From the NCBI RefSeq assembly GCF_004330295.1, contig NZ_SJOJ01000010.1, forward strand, positions 118,749-182,748: a stretch of DNA of 64,000 nt. Direction: 5' to 3'. The notes beneath the pieces are model-generated. The model searched no databases. It worked only from the letters and a program-made list of their open reading frames with translations, and had not been told where the DNA came from. Positions 10,001 through 21,047 of this stretch are shown piece after piece. This DNA comes from Rahnella victoriana. Lineage in GTDB: Bacteria; Pseudomonadota; Gammaproteobacteria; Enterobacterales; Enterobacteriaceae. How positions within the stretch are numbered: position 1 is the first letter of the stretch; each line of letters opens with the position of its first letter. Both the position numbers and the translations under genes were made by a program.

Positions 10001-10089
10001 CGCATATTCATCCTGAAAGAGTCTGTCCGGATAATAACAGCAAAAATCAGGATGAAATACGCAGTGAAATCAGGGGGAATGCGATTTAA

Positions 10090-10108
10090 CGCCGCGTCAG
10101 ATGCGGCG
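10090..10108 (-). terminator. Weak hairpin overlapping the nlpC stop
   Basis: CGCCGC / GCGGCG stem overlapping the TGA of nlpC, followed on the minus strand by TTAAAT. The poor T run makes it a weak candidate. Confidence 0.35.
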
Positions 10109-10576
10109 CGCCTGCCAGTACACTTTGCGCCAGTAAACGTTGTCCAGTGAGGACCGCGTTACACCCTGGCTGGTGGAGGCATGAATAAACTGATCGGCGG
10201 TGTCATAGATGCCTACGTGCAGGCCATTTTCGCCACTGCCGGTTTTGAAGAACACTAAGTCTCCGGGCAACAGTTCATCGCGGGACACTTTGGTGCCGAT
10301 TTTAGTCTGGTCAGCCGTGGTTCTGGGCAGCACGACGCCAAAACGGTCGCGGTAAGTGCGGAAGACAAAGCCTGAACAGTCGACGCCGCTCGGCTGCAAT
10401 CCACCGTAGCGATAAGGTGCACCGTGCCACTGGCTGAGCTGATCGTTAAGCTCGGCAACCACGGTAATCGAATCGGCAAACCGGCCACTTGGCGGCGGGG
10501 CGTGGCTGCTGCAACCGTTAAGAATTAACGCGGCAACAGCCAGCAGGGAATACATGGATACGGACGACCAGCGCAT
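10097..10576 (-). CDS. nlpC: Lipoprotein NlpC, NlpC/P60 cell-wall peptidase
   Basis: Putative D,L-endopeptidase that cuts peptidoglycan stem peptides, anchored as a lipoprotein. 159 residues: signal sequence with lipobox LILNGC (lipidated Cys22), then the NlpC/P60 domain with catalytic Cys67 (DCSGF), His119 (GLHVGIYD) and His131. The ATG at 10576 is chosen because AGAAGGAA precedes it and the N terminus fits E. coli NlpC; an upstream in-frame ATG at 10603 would disrupt the signal peptide. It lies downstream of arnF after 155 bp and may be read in part from the arn operon. Confidence 0.94.
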   Translation of the reverse strand: MRWSSVSMYSLLAVAALILNGCSSHAPPPSGRFADSITVVAELNDQLSQWHGAPYRYGGLQPSGVDCSGFVFRTYRDRFGVVLPRTTADQTKIGTKVSRDELLPGDLVFFKTGSGENGLHVGIYDTADQFIHASTSQGVTRSSLDNVYWRKVYWQARRI

Positions 10577-10731
10577 AGTGCATTCCTTCTCGAATAGCGT
10601 CACGGCATGACCAGAACGCGAAGGGTTGCGCGGGCCGGATAAGTCGCCGTTATCTAAGAACTAATAGAATTTAGCGCTATTTTATCCGTCATCCAATATT
10701 TAATGATGTTTTTTATCATCTCAAAAACGAT

Positions 10732-11121
10732 TCAGTGTGATTTTTTTACCGGTTTACTGTGGATCAGCCAGACGCCGGACAGGATAAGCAGACCGCCCAG
10801 GGTTTTGGTTAAGCTGATGCTTTCATTGAACCACGGCAGTGTGACGGCAGCGATGTACACCAGCGCATAGCTCAGGCTGAGCAGCGTATACGCGCGGTTA
10901 AGCGGTAAATAGCGTAAGGCAAAAAACCAGCATCCCATCGATAGGACATAACCACACAGCCCAAGAAACACGGCGATCAGGGGGGGTAAGTTATTAAGAA
11001 TAAAAGAAACATGCCACAGCGACAGTGCATCTGACGGGATCTGCACCATGCCCCATTTCATCAGTAACTGGGCTGCGGTGACCAGTAACACACTGCCCGC
11101 GCCCCACAGATAGCCCTTCAT
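10732..11121 (-). CDS. arnF: L-Ara4N-phosphoundecaprenol flippase subunit ArnF
   Basis: Small multidrug-resistance-like membrane protein of 129 residues with four hydrophobic segments. It pairs with ArnE to move undecaprenyl-phosphate-L-Ara4N to the periplasmic face of the inner membrane. The ATG at 11121 overlaps the arnE stop (ATGA) and fits the E. coli length (128). Last gene of the arn operon; no strong terminator is visible between it and nlpC. Confidence 0.93.
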   Translation of the reverse strand: MKGYLWGAGSVLLVTAAQLLMKWGMVQIPSDALSLWHVSFILNNLPPLIAVFLGLCGYVLSMGCWFFALRYLPLNRAYTLLSLSYALVYIAAVTLPWFNESISLTKTLGGLLILSGVWLIHSKPVKKSH

Positions 11122-11450
11122 AAGCTGACACTCATCAGCGCAATCCCCGACATAATCAGTGCGACGCCACACCAGTGCCGTCCGTCAACCACTTCATGGA
11201 AAAACCAGCGGGCGCACAACGTAATCAGGACAAAGTTAAGGCTGAGCATCGGATAGGCCAGACTCAGGGGCAGCAACTGCAAGACCCGAAGCCATAACAG
11301 CATACCGATGCCCAGCAGCAGCACCGCCAGCCCGAGCCAGCGTAAAATGGCTGCCATGCCGTGCCCCGCCACCTGCGCGGCCTGCTTCTGACAAAGCTGA
11401 CCGGCACAGGTGATGACGCTGACGGCGAGAACCAGAAGAAATCCGGTCAT
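11118..11450 (-). CDS. arnE: L-Ara4N-phosphoundecaprenol flippase subunit ArnE
   Basis: SMR-family membrane protein, 110 residues, four predicted hydrophobic helices ([54 protein letters not shown]). The Pro-Met-Leu-Ser-Leu segment is typical of ArnE. It acts with ArnF as the L-Ara4N lipid flippase. Its start overlaps the arnT stop by 4 nt and its end overlaps arnF, indicating translational coupling. Confidence 0.93.
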   Translation of the reverse strand: MTGFLLVLAVSVITCAGQLCQKQAAQVAGHGMAAILRWLGLAVLLLGIGMLLWLRVLQLLPLSLAYPMLSLNFVLITLCARWFFHEVVDGRHWCGVALIMSGIALMSVSL

Positions 11451-13117
11451 GGCAGTTTTTTGTAGAACAGCAGAGCCATACGATCCATTTTTACTGTCGC
11501 ATCTGCCGGAGGCAGTTTTCCGATGGAGACGGCATTTTTATCGAGTTTCATGATCACGGAGATATTCCCCTGCTGTCGTGCCTTTTGTAACCATGCCGGG
11601 AATCCGGCGGCATCGACGAAATTAGCCTGTGCATCAGGATAACTCAGACCGTATTGCAGCTCGCCCCTTTCGTCAAACATCATGATATCGCTGCGTTTGA
11701 GCATCCACGCCAGTCCGGTCGCCACCCCGACATTGTCAGCAAGGATATAGCGGCTGTCGTGCAGCAATCCGATGTTATTGTCTAAAAACACCTGTGGCTG
11801 TTTGGAATCCATCACTTTCTGCGGAATGGCCTGCCCGATCAGAAGCGCCAGCACCACCGGACAGGCCGCCGCCCAATACCAGCGTTTTTTCAGATCGGTC
11901 AGCGACATCGCACCGGCCAGCGCCCAGACGGCAAAACACAGGATGCCAATCAGCGCCCGTGGCAGCTCCGGGCGGCCAAATACCGGCTTAACGTGAACCG
12001 GTAAAATACCGGATATCACCAGGACCGCCACCGCCATCAGCACACCGAACACAATATTGATGATGCCGTTAGCTTTCAGCGCCCGCAGTTTGCCGGACTG
12101 ACGGATCTGTTCCAGATGGTCAGCCATCAGCAGAGCCAGCGGCGCAAAGCACGGCAGGATATAGGTCGGCAATTTGCCTTTGGCGATACTGAAGAAAATC
12201 AGCGGCATCACCGCCCAGCTCAACAGGAAGAACAGTTCCGGACGCATCACGCGTTTGGTCCAGCCATCACGCAGCGCGCCGGGTAACAACCCCACCCAGG
12301 GTAACGCACCGAGGATCAGTACCGGCAGGTAATACCAGAACGGCGCTTTATGCTGGGCATCGGCTTCAGCAAAACGCTGAATATGTTCGACCCAGAAGAA
12401 GTAATTCCAGTAATCCGGCTCGCGGCGGGCGATCGCCAGCACCCACGGCATGCTGAGGATCACGGCGCTGAGCACCGCCAGCGGCCCCCAGCCAAACAGG
12501 GTTTTGAAACGCTTTTCACGCCAGATAATGGGCAGGACAGCGATCACCGGCAATGCCAGCGCCAGAAAACCTTTGGTCATAAAGCCCATACCACAGGCCA
12601 GCCCCAGTGCGATCCAGCTCGCGGCTTTTTGTGGTGTCCGCGAGACCCGCAGACAGAAATAGCTGGCGACCATCGCAACGGTCATCCATAGCGTAATCAT
12701 CGGATCCAGCACACTGTAAGTACCGATGCTGAACACCAGCGTGCAGGAGAGATAAATCAGCACTGCAGTGCATGCGGTCTGACGATTACGCCACATCAGA
12801 TGCGCCAGCCAGAACACCAGCAGTGCGCTAAGCGCGGTGCTGAAGACCGAGCCAAAACGCACGGCAAAGTTACTGTCACCAAAAATCATCTGGCTGAAGT
12901 TGTTAAACCAGTAACCGGCGACCGGTTTTTCGAAATAACGTAACCCGAGCAGATGCGGCACAACCCAGTCGCCGCGCTGAAGCATTTCGCGGCTGATCTC
13001 GGCATAACGGGTTTCATCGGGCTGCCATAACAGGCGGGTATTCAGAGGGACAAGATAAACCAGCGCAAAGAACACCAGAATCAGGGTGCTCCATACGCCT
13101 TTAATCGTTTTTGACAT
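11447..13117 (-). CDS. arnT: Undecaprenyl-phosphate-L-Ara4N : lipid A transferase ArnT
   Basis: GT83 integral membrane glycosyltransferase that moves L-Ara4N from undecaprenyl phosphate to lipid A phosphates in the periplasm. 556 residues, family length about 550, with around 12-13 hydrophobic helices and a C-terminal soluble domain. The first periplasmic loop has [15 protein letters not shown], which holds the catalytic acidic residues of the family. The ATG at 13117 shares its A with the arnD TGA (TGATG); the frame remains open 40 codons further upstream inside arnD but has no family support. Confidence 0.95.
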   Translation of the reverse strand: MSKTIKGVWSTLILVFFALVYLVPLNTRLLWQPDETRYAEISREMLQRGDWVVPHLLGLRYFEKPVAGYWFNNFSQMIFGDSNFAVRFGSVFSTALSALLVFWLAHLMWRNRQTACTAVLIYLSCTLVFSIGTYSVLDPMITLWMTVAMVASYFCLRVSRTPQKAASWIALGLACGMGFMTKGFLALALPVIAVLPIIWREKRFKTLFGWGPLAVLSAVILSMPWVLAIARREPDYWNYFFWVEHIQRFAEADAQHKAPFWYYLPVLILGALPWVGLLPGALRDGWTKRVMRPELFFLLSWAVMPLIFFSIAKGKLPTYILPCFAPLALLMADHLEQIRQSGKLRALKANGIINIVFGVLMAVAVLVISGILPVHVKPVFGRPELPRALIGILCFAVWALAGAMSLTDLKKRWYWAAACPVVLALLIGQAIPQKVMDSKQPQVFLDNNIGLLHDSRYILADNVGVATGLAWMLKRSDIMMFDERGELQYGLSYPDAQANFVDAAGFPAWLQKARQQGNISVIMKLDKNAVSIGKLPPADATVKMDRMALLFYKKLP

Positions 13118-14016
13118 CAGGAAAAACCTTCTTGCTGACAGCCCAGCCAACCTTCCCGGCCCGGGAAACTGGCGCGAACCACTTTGCCTGTTGGCAACGT
13201 ACTGAGATCTTGCGGCAGCAACTCGCCCAGCGTACAAAACCGGATCCCCTGCGCCTGCGCGCGGGTGAGTAAGTCGTCAAATTGTGTTGCCAGCGACATG
13301 CCTTCCACTTCGGCATGGATGGTATACACCGGCACGCCGTGATCGTTCTCTATTGCATCGAGAATAAAATCGTTGAAGTTATCTGCCGTGATCTCCCCGC
13401 CCGCCACTTCATCATACGTGGGCAATGTCACGGGAATTTGCACCGTGCCCGGCGTGCCGTTTTCCAGCACCGGCAGGAACGGGTGCGTACCACGACAATC
13501 ACTGTTGTAGTAGAAATGGAAACGCTCTTTCACTTCCACCACCCGCTCGTCGGCGCGCCAGCCCGCGACGGCTGAACATTCGACATCGTGCCCGAGGCTT
13601 TTTTCCAGCGCCTCCAGCCCCAGCCGGATCTGTTCTTCCAGTTGTTTATCGGACCACTTCCCCACTTTCGCCTGCCAGCCCTGATGATCCCACGCATGCA
13701 GCCCGACTTCATGACCGCGTTTGGTGGTTTCTTTCATCAGATAACCGAGATCTTTGGCGATAAGCTTGCCCGGCCACGCCGTACCGGCCAGCAGGATATC
13801 CCAGCCATAGAGGGACGCGGCATTAGAGCGCAGCATTTTCCACAGAAAGCGCGGTTTAAGCAGGCGCCACAAATGGCGCCCCATGTTATCCGGCCCTACG
13901 CTGAAGAAGAAACTGGCGGTAATGTTATGTTTTGCAAGGGTGTGCAGAAGCTGAGGGACACCCTCCCGGGTGCCGCTCCAGGTATCCACATCAATACGCA
14001 GACCCACGTTCTTCAT
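13117..14016 (-). CDS. arnD: 4-deoxy-4-formamido-L-arabinose-phosphoundecaprenol deformylase ArnD
   Basis: Polysaccharide-deacetylase-fold enzyme that removes the formyl group from undecaprenyl-phosphate-L-Ara4FN. 299 residues with the metal site RIDVDT near the N terminus and GLHAWDH, plus the [10 protein letters not shown] tail seen in E. coli ArnD. ATG at 14016 ([11 protein letters not shown]) gives the family length; it is 13 nt after the arnA stop. In-frame upstream ATGs (14046 and 14139) lie inside arnA and are less likely. The stop overlaps the arnT start. Confidence 0.94.
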   Translation of the reverse strand: MKNVGLRIDVDTWSGTREGVPQLLHTLAKHNITASFFFSVGPDNMGRHLWRLLKPRFLWKMLRSNAASLYGWDILLAGTAWPGKLIAKDLGYLMKETTKRGHEVGLHAWDHQGWQAKVGKWSDKQLEEQIRLGLEALEKSLGHDVECSAVAGWRADERVVEVKERFHFYYNSDCRGTHPFLPVLENGTPGTVQIPVTLPTYDEVAGGEITADNFNDFILDAIENDHGVPVYTIHAEVEGMSLATQFDDLLTRAQAQGIRFCTLGELLPQDLSTLPTGKVVRASFPGREGWLGCQQEGFS

Positions 14017-14029
14017 GACCGGCACCGTT

Positions 14030-16012
14030 TCAGGCTTTGTCAGCATCAGGATTGACAGAGCGCAGGAAGAAATCCAGCGTTTCGGCGACGGTTTTCTCCA
14101 TGCCGATTTCAGGTTTCCAGTCCAGCAACCGGCGGGCATTTTTGATGCTCGGCGTACGGTGTTCTACATCCTGATAACCTTTACCGTAGTACGTGCTGCT
14201 TTCCACCAGATTGAAACCGGCAAACGGCGGGAACTGCGCGCGCAGCGGGTGCGCCTCGAAGCTGCTCAGCAGCATTTCGGCCAGTTCACGGATGCTCGCT
14301 TCATTGGTCGGGTTACCGATGTTGATGATCTGGCCGTCACACAGGTTGTCGCGGTTTTCAATAATGCGGAACAGCGCTTCGATACCGTCGTTGATATCGG
14401 TGAAACAACGCTTCTGTTCGCCACCATCCACCAGTTTGATCGGTGAACCTTCGACCAGATTCAGGATCAGCTGGGTGATCGCGCGGGAACTGCCGATACG
14501 CGCCGCATCCAGGTTATCCAGACGGGGTCCCATCCAGTTGAACGGACGGAACAGGGTAAATTTCAGCCCTTCTTTCGCGCCGTATGCCCAGATCACCCGG
14601 TCCAGCAGTTGCTTGGATACGGAGTAAATCCAGCGCTGTTTGTTGATCGGGCCGACGATAAGACGGGAATGATCTTCGTCGAATTCCTTGTCATCACACA
14701 TGCCGTAAACTTCAGACGTTGACGGGAAGATGATGCGTTTTTTGTATTTCACGCAATCGCGGACGATTTTCAGGTTTTCTTCGAAATCCAGTTCGAACAC
14801 ACGCAGCGGATTTCGGGTGTATTCGATTGGCGTGGCGATGGCTACCAGCGGCAGCACGACGTCACATTTTTTAATGTGGTATTCGATCCACTCGGAATGG
14901 ATGCTGATATCGCCTTCAACAAAGTGGAAGTGCGGATTATCCATAAAGCGGCTGACGGCGTCAGAGCTGATGTCCAGACCGTAAATTTCATAACGATCTT
15001 CGCGCAGCAGGCGTTCACTCAGGTGGTTACCGATAAACCCGTTAACACCGAGGATCAGTACGCGGGTACGGCGTTTCATCGCCGCAGTAGGCAATGTCGC
15101 CACGCGCATATCCGGCATGATGCCCAGTTCCAGCGCCAGACGGGAACCCTGCACGTACAGGCCGTTTTCACTCTGCCCGGCCAGAATTTCCAGTGCGCCT
15201 TTGCCACAGGCGATAGTCAGCGGATCGGAAGAAAGCACGGTCCCCGGTTGTTTGTCATGCTGAGTTGCCAGCGGACGCGCGCGCCAGACCGTCAGTTTGC
15301 GCTGACCGAGGAAAGAGAACGCGCCCGGATAAGGTTCGGTGACGGCGCGGATCAGGTTGTTAATGTCAGTGGCCGGTTTGTGCCAGTGAATTTCACCATC
15401 GGCGGCCGTGCGACGGCCAAAGTAAGTGGCCTGTGTTTCATCTTGTGGCGTCAGCGTGAACGCACCCGCTTTCATCTCCGGCAGCACATCAGTCAGTAAC
15501 GCTTTTGCCGCGTCACGCACTTTGGCATGCAATGTCAGGGCCGTATCATCTGGCGCAATGGTCACTTTACGCTGGCCGACGATATCGCCCGCATCCGGGC
15601 GTTTCACCATTTTATGCAGCGTCACACCGGTCTCGGTTTCACCCCTGAGCAGCGCCCAGTTCACCGGTGCGCGGCCACGGTAGCGTGGCAGTAATGAACC
15701 ATGCAGATTAAACCCGCCCTGCGGGGCCAGAGATAAAATCTCTTCGCTCAGCATGTTGCGGTAATAGAACGAGAAAATAACATCAGGCTGTAAAGCGCGG
15801 ATGCGATCGAGCCACAGCGGATGATTCACATCTTCCGGCGCATAAACCGGCAGATTTAATTCAGCCCCCTGACGGGCAACAGAAGAAAAGAACTGGTTTT
15901 CATTCGGGGCATCCGTGTGAGTAAACACCGCCTGCACGTCGTAACCGGCATCAACCAGAGCCTGTAAACCAACGCAACCGATATCATGGTAGGCAAATAC
16001 AATCGCTTTCAT
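14030..16012 (-). CDS. arnA: Bifunctional UDP-glucuronate decarboxylase / UDP-L-Ara4N formyltransferase ArnA
   Basis: Two-domain cytoplasmic enzyme. The N-terminal formyltransferase (about 1-300) has [16 protein letters not shown] and the 10-formyl-THF site; the C-terminal SDR domain (about 315-660) oxidises and decarboxylates UDP-GlcA, with [13 protein letters not shown] (NAD loop), STSEVYG, YSVSKQ and [12 protein letters not shown]. The ATG at 16012 gives exactly the E. coli length of 660 and shares its A with the arnC TGA; a GTG one codon earlier is possible. Confidence 0.96.
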   Translation of the reverse strand: MKAIVFAYHDIGCVGLQALVDAGYDVQAVFTHTDAPNENQFFSSVARQGAELNLPVYAPEDVNHPLWLDRIRALQPDVIFSFYYRNMLSEEILSLAPQGGFNLHGSLLPRYRGRAPVNWALLRGETETGVTLHKMVKRPDAGDIVGQRKVTIAPDDTALTLHAKVRDAAKALLTDVLPEMKAGAFTLTPQDETQATYFGRRTAADGEIHWHKPATDINNLIRAVTEPYPGAFSFLGQRKLTVWRARPLATQHDKQPGTVLSSDPLTIACGKGALEILAGQSENGLYVQGSRLALELGIMPDMRVATLPTAAMKRRTRVLILGVNGFIGNHLSERLLREDRYEIYGLDISSDAVSRFMDNPHFHFVEGDISIHSEWIEYHIKKCDVVLPLVAIATPIEYTRNPLRVFELDFEENLKIVRDCVKYKKRIIFPSTSEVYGMCDDKEFDEDHSRLIVGPINKQRWIYSVSKQLLDRVIWAYGAKEGLKFTLFRPFNWMGPRLDNLDAARIGSSRAITQLILNLVEGSPIKLVDGGEQKRCFTDINDGIEALFRIIENRDNLCDGQIINIGNPTNEASIRELAEMLLSSFEAHPLRAQFPPFAGFNLVESSTYYGKGYQDVEHRTPSIKNARRLLDWKPEIGMEKTVAETLDFFLRSVNPDADKA

Positions 16013-16992
16013 CACTCTTTTTCCTGACTGTTTTCTTCGGAACGAACGCCGACGACTTTTTGAACGAAATAACGGGGACGTGCGCGCACATCGTTATAGA
16101 TCCGCCCGATGTATTCACCGAGTAATCCCATGCCGACAAACTGCGCACCAATAAACATAAATAACACCGCAAACAGCGTGAACACGCCTTCCGCCGCCCA
16201 CTCCGGGCCGTTGATAAGGCGCATTAAAATCAGGAACACGGCCAGCAGGAAACCGAAGAGCGCAATCACGCTGCCCACCACACTGAGCATTCTGAGCGGC
16301 GTGGTCGTCAGACAGGTGATCAGGTCATACATCAGGTTAATCAGTTTCATCAGACTGTATTTGGAATCGCCAAATTCACGTTCGGAATGCTGAACCGGGA
16401 TTTCCACCGTCTTACGCGCAAAGGTGTTGGCGAGGATCGGGATAAAAGTGCTTCGCTCATGGCAATGCAGCATGGCTTCAATAATGTGGCGGCGGTATGC
16501 ACGCAACATGCAGCCGTAATCTCCCATCGATTTTCCGGTGGCACGCTGGATCATCATGTTGATCATTTTGGATGCGGTTTTACGGAACCAGGAATCGCGG
16601 CGGTTGGCGCGCACCGTGCCCACCACGTCATAACCTTCATCGGCTTTAGCCACCAGACGCGGAATTTCTTCCGGCGGGTTTTGCAAATCAGCGTCAAGTG
16701 TAATGACCAGATCGCCCGTCACATGGCTGAAACCGGCCATGATGGCGGAATGCTGTCCGTAGTTACGGTTAAGCAGCACGGCGATAATGTGACTGTCCGG
16801 TTGTTCTGCCGCAGCGGAAAGCATGTCGCCTGAGCTGTCCGCACTGCCGTCATCCACCAGGATGATTTCGTATTGCTGGGTTAATTCTTTACATGCGGCC
16901 TGAGTGCGCGAGAGAAGCGCAGGCAGGCTTTCTTCTTCGTTGTAGACCGGGATGACCACCGAGACTTTACGAATGGGTTCATAATGCGCCAC
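16012..16992 (-). CDS. arnC: Undecaprenyl-phosphate 4-deoxy-4-formamido-L-arabinose transferase ArnC
   Basis: GT2 membrane glycosyltransferase moving L-Ara4FN from UDP to undecaprenyl phosphate on the cytoplasmic face. 326 residues: GT-A domain with [21 protein letters not shown] and [10 protein letters not shown], then two C-terminal transmembrane helices. The start is GTG at 16992, overlapping the arnB stop (TAGTG) with GGAG about 10 nt upstream. Confidence 0.95.
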   Translation of the reverse strand: MAHYEPIRKVSVVIPVYNEEESLPALLSRTQAACKELTQQYEIILVDDGSADSSGDMLSAAAEQPDSHIIAVLLNRNYGQHSAIMAGFSHVTGDLVITLDADLQNPPEEIPRLVAKADEGYDVVGTVRANRRDSWFRKTASKMINMMIQRATGKSMGDYGCMLRAYRRHIIEAMLHCHERSTFIPILANTFARKTVEIPVQHSEREFGDSKYSLMKLINLMYDLITCLTTTPLRMLSVVGSVIALFGFLLAVFLILMRLINGPEWAAEGVFTLFAVLFMFIGAQFVGMGLLGEYIGRIYNDVRARPRYFVQKVVGVRSEENSQEKE

Positions 16993-18134
16993 TACTGCGC
17001 CTCCAGAAGGGAAAAGAGAGCCGCGACAACACGGTCCACATCGCTGTCCTGCATATCAGGGAACAAAGGCAAACTGCACAGACGTGCCGAGTTCCATTCG
17101 CTGGCTGGCAGATTCAGATGCGGATAACGTTCGCGGTAATATTTTTGGGTGTGAGCTGCGCGGAAATGCAATCCGGTTCCGATCCCCTGCTCTTTCAGGC
17201 GTTCCATCAGATCATCACGGCTGATGCCGCAACGTTGTTCGTCGACACGGATCATGAATAAGTGCCACGCATGAAGATGCGGATAAGCCGGCACATGCAT
17301 CGGCAGATAAGGCGAACCCTGTAATTTATCCATATAGCGTTGCGCCAGTTCTGCACGGCGGGCATTCATTTGTGCCAGACGTTTCAGTTGCACAACGGCG
17401 ATGGCGGCATGGATATCCGACAGGTTGTATTTAAACCCCGGCGCGACCACTTCCGCCTGCGGCTTCCGCCCCAGCACCTGGCGATCAAACGCATCAACGG
17501 CCAGACCGTGGAATTTCAGGGCGCGGACTTTAGCGGCCAGCGCATCGTCGTCGGTGGCGATCAGACCGCCTTCGGCACACGTCATGTTTTTGATGGCGTG
17601 GAAGGAGAAAATCGCGGTGCCCTGCGCGCCAATCCAGCGGTCACGGTATTTTGTGCCCGCCGCGTGCGCGGCATCTTCAATGACCGGGATACCATGCTGG
17701 TTGGCCACGGCATAGATCGGGTCAAGATCCAGCGGCGCACCGGCGTAATGGACAGGAATAATGGCTTTGGTTTTTGGGGTGATCGCCGCAGCGATGGCGT
17801 CGGCGCTGACCATCAGGGTGTCCGGATCAACATCGATCATGACCGGTTCTGCACCGAGCAAAACAATCATATTCAGGGTCGAAACCCAGGTCTGGGAAGG
17901 AGTAATGACTTCATCGCCGGGACCGATGCCCAGCGCCATTAATGTCACGTGCATCCCGCCGGTCGCGGAACTGACAGCAATGGCATGTTTACAACCGAAA
18001 GCGGCAGAAAAATCCTGTTCAAGCTGATGTGTTTGCGGCCCGGTGGTTATCCAGCCAGAACGTAAAACCTGCCCAACAGCCGCAATCTCTTCTTCGCCCA
18101 TGGAAGGACGAGAGAAAGGCAAAAAGTTTTCCAT
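16992..18134 (-). CDS. arnB: UDP-4-amino-4-deoxy-L-arabinose aminotransferase ArnB
   Basis: PLP-dependent DegT/DnrJ/EryC1 aminotransferase that converts UDP-4-ketopentose to UDP-L-Ara4N with glutamate. 380 residues with [13 protein letters not shown] and the PLP lysine in [13 protein letters not shown] (Lys182). First gene of arnBCADTEF. The ATG at 18134 has a GGGA ribosome site. The upstream region holds a PmrA box and a PhoP-like box, consistent with known control of this operon by PmrAB and PhoPQ. Product of the operon: lipid A modified with L-Ara4N. Confidence 0.96.
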   Translation of the reverse strand: MENFLPFSRPSMGEEEIAAVGQVLRSGWITTGPQTHQLEQDFSAAFGCKHAIAVSSATGGMHVTLMALGIGPGDEVITPSQTWVSTLNMIVLLGAEPVMIDVDPDTLMVSADAIAAAITPKTKAIIPVHYAGAPLDLDPIYAVANQHGIPVIEDAAHAAGTKYRDRWIGAQGTAIFSFHAIKNMTCAEGGLIATDDDALAAKVRALKFHGLAVDAFDRQVLGRKPQAEVVAPGFKYNLSDIHAAIAVVQLKRLAQMNARRAELAQRYMDKLQGSPYLPMHVPAYPHLHAWHLFMIRVDEQRCGISRDDLMERLKEQGIGTGLHFRAAHTQKYYRERYPHLNLPASEWNSARLCSLPLFPDMQDSDVDRVVAALFSLLEAQ

Positions 18135-18186
18135 TACGCTATCCCGAAAAGGTAATTAACTCATACCGACTGTAGACCGCATTTAT

Positions 18187-18203
18187 TTAACCGTAAGTAA
18201 ACG
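18187..18203 (-). promoter_or_regulatory. PhoP-like box upstream of arnB
   Basis: On the minus strand CGTTTA-N5-GGTTAA, close to the PhoP direct repeat (T/G)GTTTA-N5-(T/G)GTTTA with one mismatch in each half. It ends 53 bp before the arnB start. Confidence 0.5.
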
Positions 18204-18241
18204 CCGCCCTGAATTTATGACTCTTAGGATGTCGGTTTAAG

Positions 18242-18258
18242 CTTAATTTAACCTTAAG
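18242..18258 (-). promoter_or_regulatory. PmrA box upstream of arnB
   Basis: Minus strand reads CTTAAG-N5-ATTAAG (plus strand CTTAAT-TTAAC-CTTAAG), matching the PmrA half-site repeat with 5-bp spacing, 108 bp before the arnB ATG. The remaining 341-bp arnB-btuD gap is AT-rich with no gene seen. Confidence 0.75.
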
Positions 18259-18475
18259 GATTTGCCAGTATTGCGAAGTTAAATAGAAAGTAAATCAAGG
18301 GGAAATAAATAAAAGGAGAGATTAAACAGCAAGAAAAACAGAGAGATAAATTATTCCTCTGATTATTTTAAAAATGAACTTTATTTAAAAAGTGAAAACA
18401 CTGTTCTTTTTTCGAACAACGTAAAGTCCCTGAGGGTAAGAAGACGCAATATTTATATAATGACAGCGCTACACA

Positions 18476-19255
18476 TTAAACGCTGACCGATGTTTCTGTC
18501 GCCATTATCCACTGCCGCCCAGCCATCTGGTGTATCTGAAATGCTACGTTATAGACGCCGGAAAGTATCTCCGCCTGCATCACCGCAGTACATTCCCCCG
18601 CCGCAATGACCGATCCGGAAGACATTAACCACACCTGATGCGCGTAATGCAGGGTGTGATTGAGATCGTGATCGCTTATCACCACCGAACGTCCGCTTGC
18701 ACAGAATTCCGTCAGTAGCTGATCCAGCGCCTGCTGCTGCGCCACATCCAGACTGTTCATCGGCTCATCCAGAAACAATATCTGGCTGTCAGGATTCACC
18801 TGCGGCCAGACCTGCAACAGTACCGCCGCCAGCCTGACACGTTGCCATTCTCCTCCCGACAGATGGGTGACCGGCCGCGCCAGTTTGTCACCTAACTGCA
18901 ATGCACTGCATAACCGCGCGATGGTCTTTTCCAGTGCGGCGGGATCGGCTTGTTGTGGCTGGTGAAGAGAAAGATACTGGAATACCGGCATCAGCGATGC
19001 CGGTGTCAGTTGCTGGCATAACCAGGCGCGAAGACGGGCCAGCCGCGGACCGGAAATCTCCGCCAGCGGCTGCCCGTCGAGCAACACTTCACCGCCACCG
19101 CCGGACATACCCGCCAGCCGCGCCAGCAAGGTGCTTTTTCCGGCACCGTTCGGCCCGATGATATGGATCCGTTTGCCCGGCGCAATCTGTGTGGTGAAGG
19201 CCCGCAGACGGCCTTCAACGGTGATATCGCGACATTCCAGCATCTGTGTTCTCAC
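18476..19255 (-). CDS. btuD: Vitamin B12 ABC transporter ATP-binding protein BtuD
   Basis: ATPase for cobalamin import with BtuC and periplasmic BtuF. 259 residues with Walker [10 protein letters not shown] (about 34-42), signature LSGGEWQRV, Walker B LFLDEPMNSLD and H-loop SDHDLNHT. The LSGGEWQRVRLAAVLLQ and EPMNSLDVAQQ blocks are BtuD-specific. Start GTG at 19255, 7 nt after the btuE stop; an ATG four codons later is an alternative. Downstream is only a weak hairpin (TGTTC/GAACA near 18409-18425). Confidence 0.93.
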   Translation of the reverse strand: MRTQMLECRDITVEGRLRAFTTQIAPGKRIHIIGPNGAGKSTLLARLAGMSGGGGEVLLDGQPLAEISGPRLARLRAWLCQQLTPASLMPVFQYLSLHQPQQADPAALEKTIARLCSALQLGDKLARPVTHLSGGEWQRVRLAAVLLQVWPQVNPDSQILFLDEPMNSLDVAQQQALDQLLTEFCASGRSVVISDHDLNHTLHYAHQVWLMSSGSVIAAGECTAVMQAEILSGVYNVAFQIHQMAGRQWIMATETSVSV

Positions 19256-19262
19256 GCGTAAA

Positions 19263-19814
19263 TCATTTCGCCAGAGCGGCTTTGATGGTTTCCATCAGGA
19301 TCGGATCTTCCGGTGCCATATCCGGCGCAAAACGCTGAACCACGGTGCCGTCACGACCAATCAGGAATTTTTCAAAGTTCCACAAGATGTCATCCGGTTT
19401 CAATGGCTGGCGACCTTTGCTGGCAAGACGCTCATAGAAGGCACTGTCTTCCGGTTTTACCGCTGTCGGACAGGCGGCAATCAGTGCCGAGTACAGCGGA
19501 TGACGCTGTTCACCATTGACGTTAATTTTACTGAACATCGGGAATTTCACGCCAAAATTGGCGGTGCAGAAGGTTTTGATTTCCTCTTCCGTACCCGGCT
19601 CCTGCCCGGCAAATTCATTGCACGGGAAGCCCAGCACTTCGAAGCCACGGTCATGCCACGCCTGATAAATATTTTCCAGACCTTCGTATTGCTTGGTCAG
19701 GCCACATTGCGAAGCCACGTTGACCACCAGCAATACCGAACCTTTGTAAGCGCCCAGCGTAGTCGTTTCGCCATCGATCGTTTTCAGGGTGATATCAAAA
19801 ATGTCATTGCTCAT
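19263..19814 (-). CDS. btuE: Thioredoxin/glutathione peroxidase BtuE
   Basis: Glutathione-peroxidase-fold enzyme of the non-selenium type, reducing hydroperoxides with thioredoxin or glutathione; it is not needed for B12 transport despite its name. 183 residues with peroxidatic Cys37 (NVASQCGLT), Gln71 in GFPCNEFAGQEPG and Trp in ILWNFEKFLI. It lies between btuC and btuD as in E. coli, 74 bp after btuC. Confidence 0.95.
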   Translation of the reverse strand: MSNDIFDITLKTIDGETTTLGAYKGSVLLVVNVASQCGLTKQYEGLENIYQAWHDRGFEVLGFPCNEFAGQEPGTEEEIKTFCTANFGVKFPMFSKINVNGEQRHPLYSALIAACPTAVKPEDSAFYERLASKGRQPLKPDDILWNFEKFLIGRDGTVVQRFAPDMAPEDPILMETIKAALAK

Positions 19815-19888
19815 CGTGTTTATCCTAAGAGGTGTAGGTTAGGTAAAGGGGGTTTCAGGGAACAGCATAGACGACACGCTGCAAAGGA

Positions 19889-20896
19889 TCAGCGGATTTG
19901 TCCGGTTCTGATTAATAACCAGATGAATACCGGTGCGCCGAGCGTGGCCGTGACCACGCCAATCGGCAACTCAGCGGCATATAAGCCAATGCGCGCCAGC
20001 ACATCCGCCAGCAACAGCACCGACGCCCCGCCCAGTGCGCTGGCAGGCAGTAAGCGGCGCTGATCGGTAATATCGCACAGCCTGAGAATATGGGGGATCA
20101 CCAGACCGATAAAGCCAATCACCCCCGCCAGCGCGACACTCAGCCCGACCATCCAGCCGACAGCCAGCACCAGAATATAGCGCCAGGCGTTCAGCGATAT
20201 CCCCAGCTGGCGCGCCTGTTGTGTCCCCAGCGAGAGCAAATTCAGCGTGTTGCCCTGCCACACCAGCCACATCAACACCGGCAGCAGCATTAATCCCAGC
20301 CAGATCTGGCTCCAGTCGACCCCGCCAAATCCTCCCATCATCCAGTACATCAGCTGGCGTAAATCGAGATTGCTGCTGAAATAAATGGCCCAGGTCATTA
20401 ATGCACTGCACACAATGCCAATCGCCACCCCGACCAGCAGCATCCGCGCATTCGTCAGCAGGCGTTTTCGGGCGATATACAACAGGAAGAATGTCACAAC
20501 CAGCGCACCGGCCACGGCGGCCAGACTAATGACCCAGACGGGTAACATACCCTGCCCGAGCATCACGCAACCTACCAGCGCAACACCGGCACCGTTCGCC
20601 ACACCGAGCAGCCCCGGCTCTGCCAGCGGATTTTCAAATAATGACTGCATCACGGTTCCGGCGACCGCCAGACTCGCGCCGACCAGGATCACGGCGATGG
20701 CACGGGGGAAACGCAATTGCCAGACAAAAAGACGCGCCTCGCTGCTCAGCCAGTGATCCGGCCACAGCCAGCGCTCGCCCGCACAGAGGCTGAGTACGCC
20801 GGTCAGCAAAAGCAGCAGACTCAGCCCGTATAACCAGCGACGGTCACGACATTTCTGTTGATGTTCAAGGGCAGAAAAAGTCTGCGGGATAGGCAT
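19889..20896 (-). CDS. btuC: Vitamin B12 ABC transporter permease BtuC
   Basis: Inner-membrane cobalamin permease, FecCD family, 335 residues with about ten hydrophobic helices. Shows [38 protein letters not shown] and the coupling segment [16 protein letters not shown]. Substrate assignment follows from synteny with btuE and btuD. Unlike E. coli, ihfA is not directly upstream: about 1.4 kb with two small envelope genes intervenes. No cobalamin riboswitch is evident upstream. Confidence 0.93.
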   Translation of the reverse strand: MPIPQTFSALEHQQKCRDRRWLYGLSLLLLLTGVLSLCAGERWLWPDHWLSSEARLFVWQLRFPRAIAVILVGASLAVAGTVMQSLFENPLAEPGLLGVANGAGVALVGCVMLGQGMLPVWVISLAAVAGALVVTFFLLYIARKRLLTNARMLLVGVAIGIVCSALMTWAIYFSSNLDLRQLMYWMMGGFGGVDWSQIWLGLMLLPVLMWLVWQGNTLNLLSLGTQQARQLGISLNAWRYILVLAVGWMVGLSVALAGVIGFIGLVIPHILRLCDITDQRRLLPASALGGASVLLLADVLARIGLYAAELPIGVVTATLGAPVFIWLLIRTGQIR

Positions 20897-20991
20897 GACG
20901 TGCAGTTTCCTGAGGCGGACGGGAATTGACTATCCTACCGATATTAGGCAGTTAGCTCTAGCGCTGAACCGGATTATGGGCAAATGAGAAA

Positions 20992-21019
20992 TAAAAAAGC
21001 CGGTGACTGAGCACCGGCT
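20992..21019 (-). terminator. Terminator after the DUF2502 gene
   Basis: AGCCGGTG / CACCGGCT stem followed by a T run on the minus strand, about 30 bp after the stop. Confidence 0.8.
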
Positions 21020-21047
21020 TCGGACTGACTGCCCCTGACAGGGAAGA

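Noticed and set aside
19131..20063. 310-codon plus-strand frame across btuD, btuE and btuC
   Set aside because: Antisense to three well-supported genes, no family signature.
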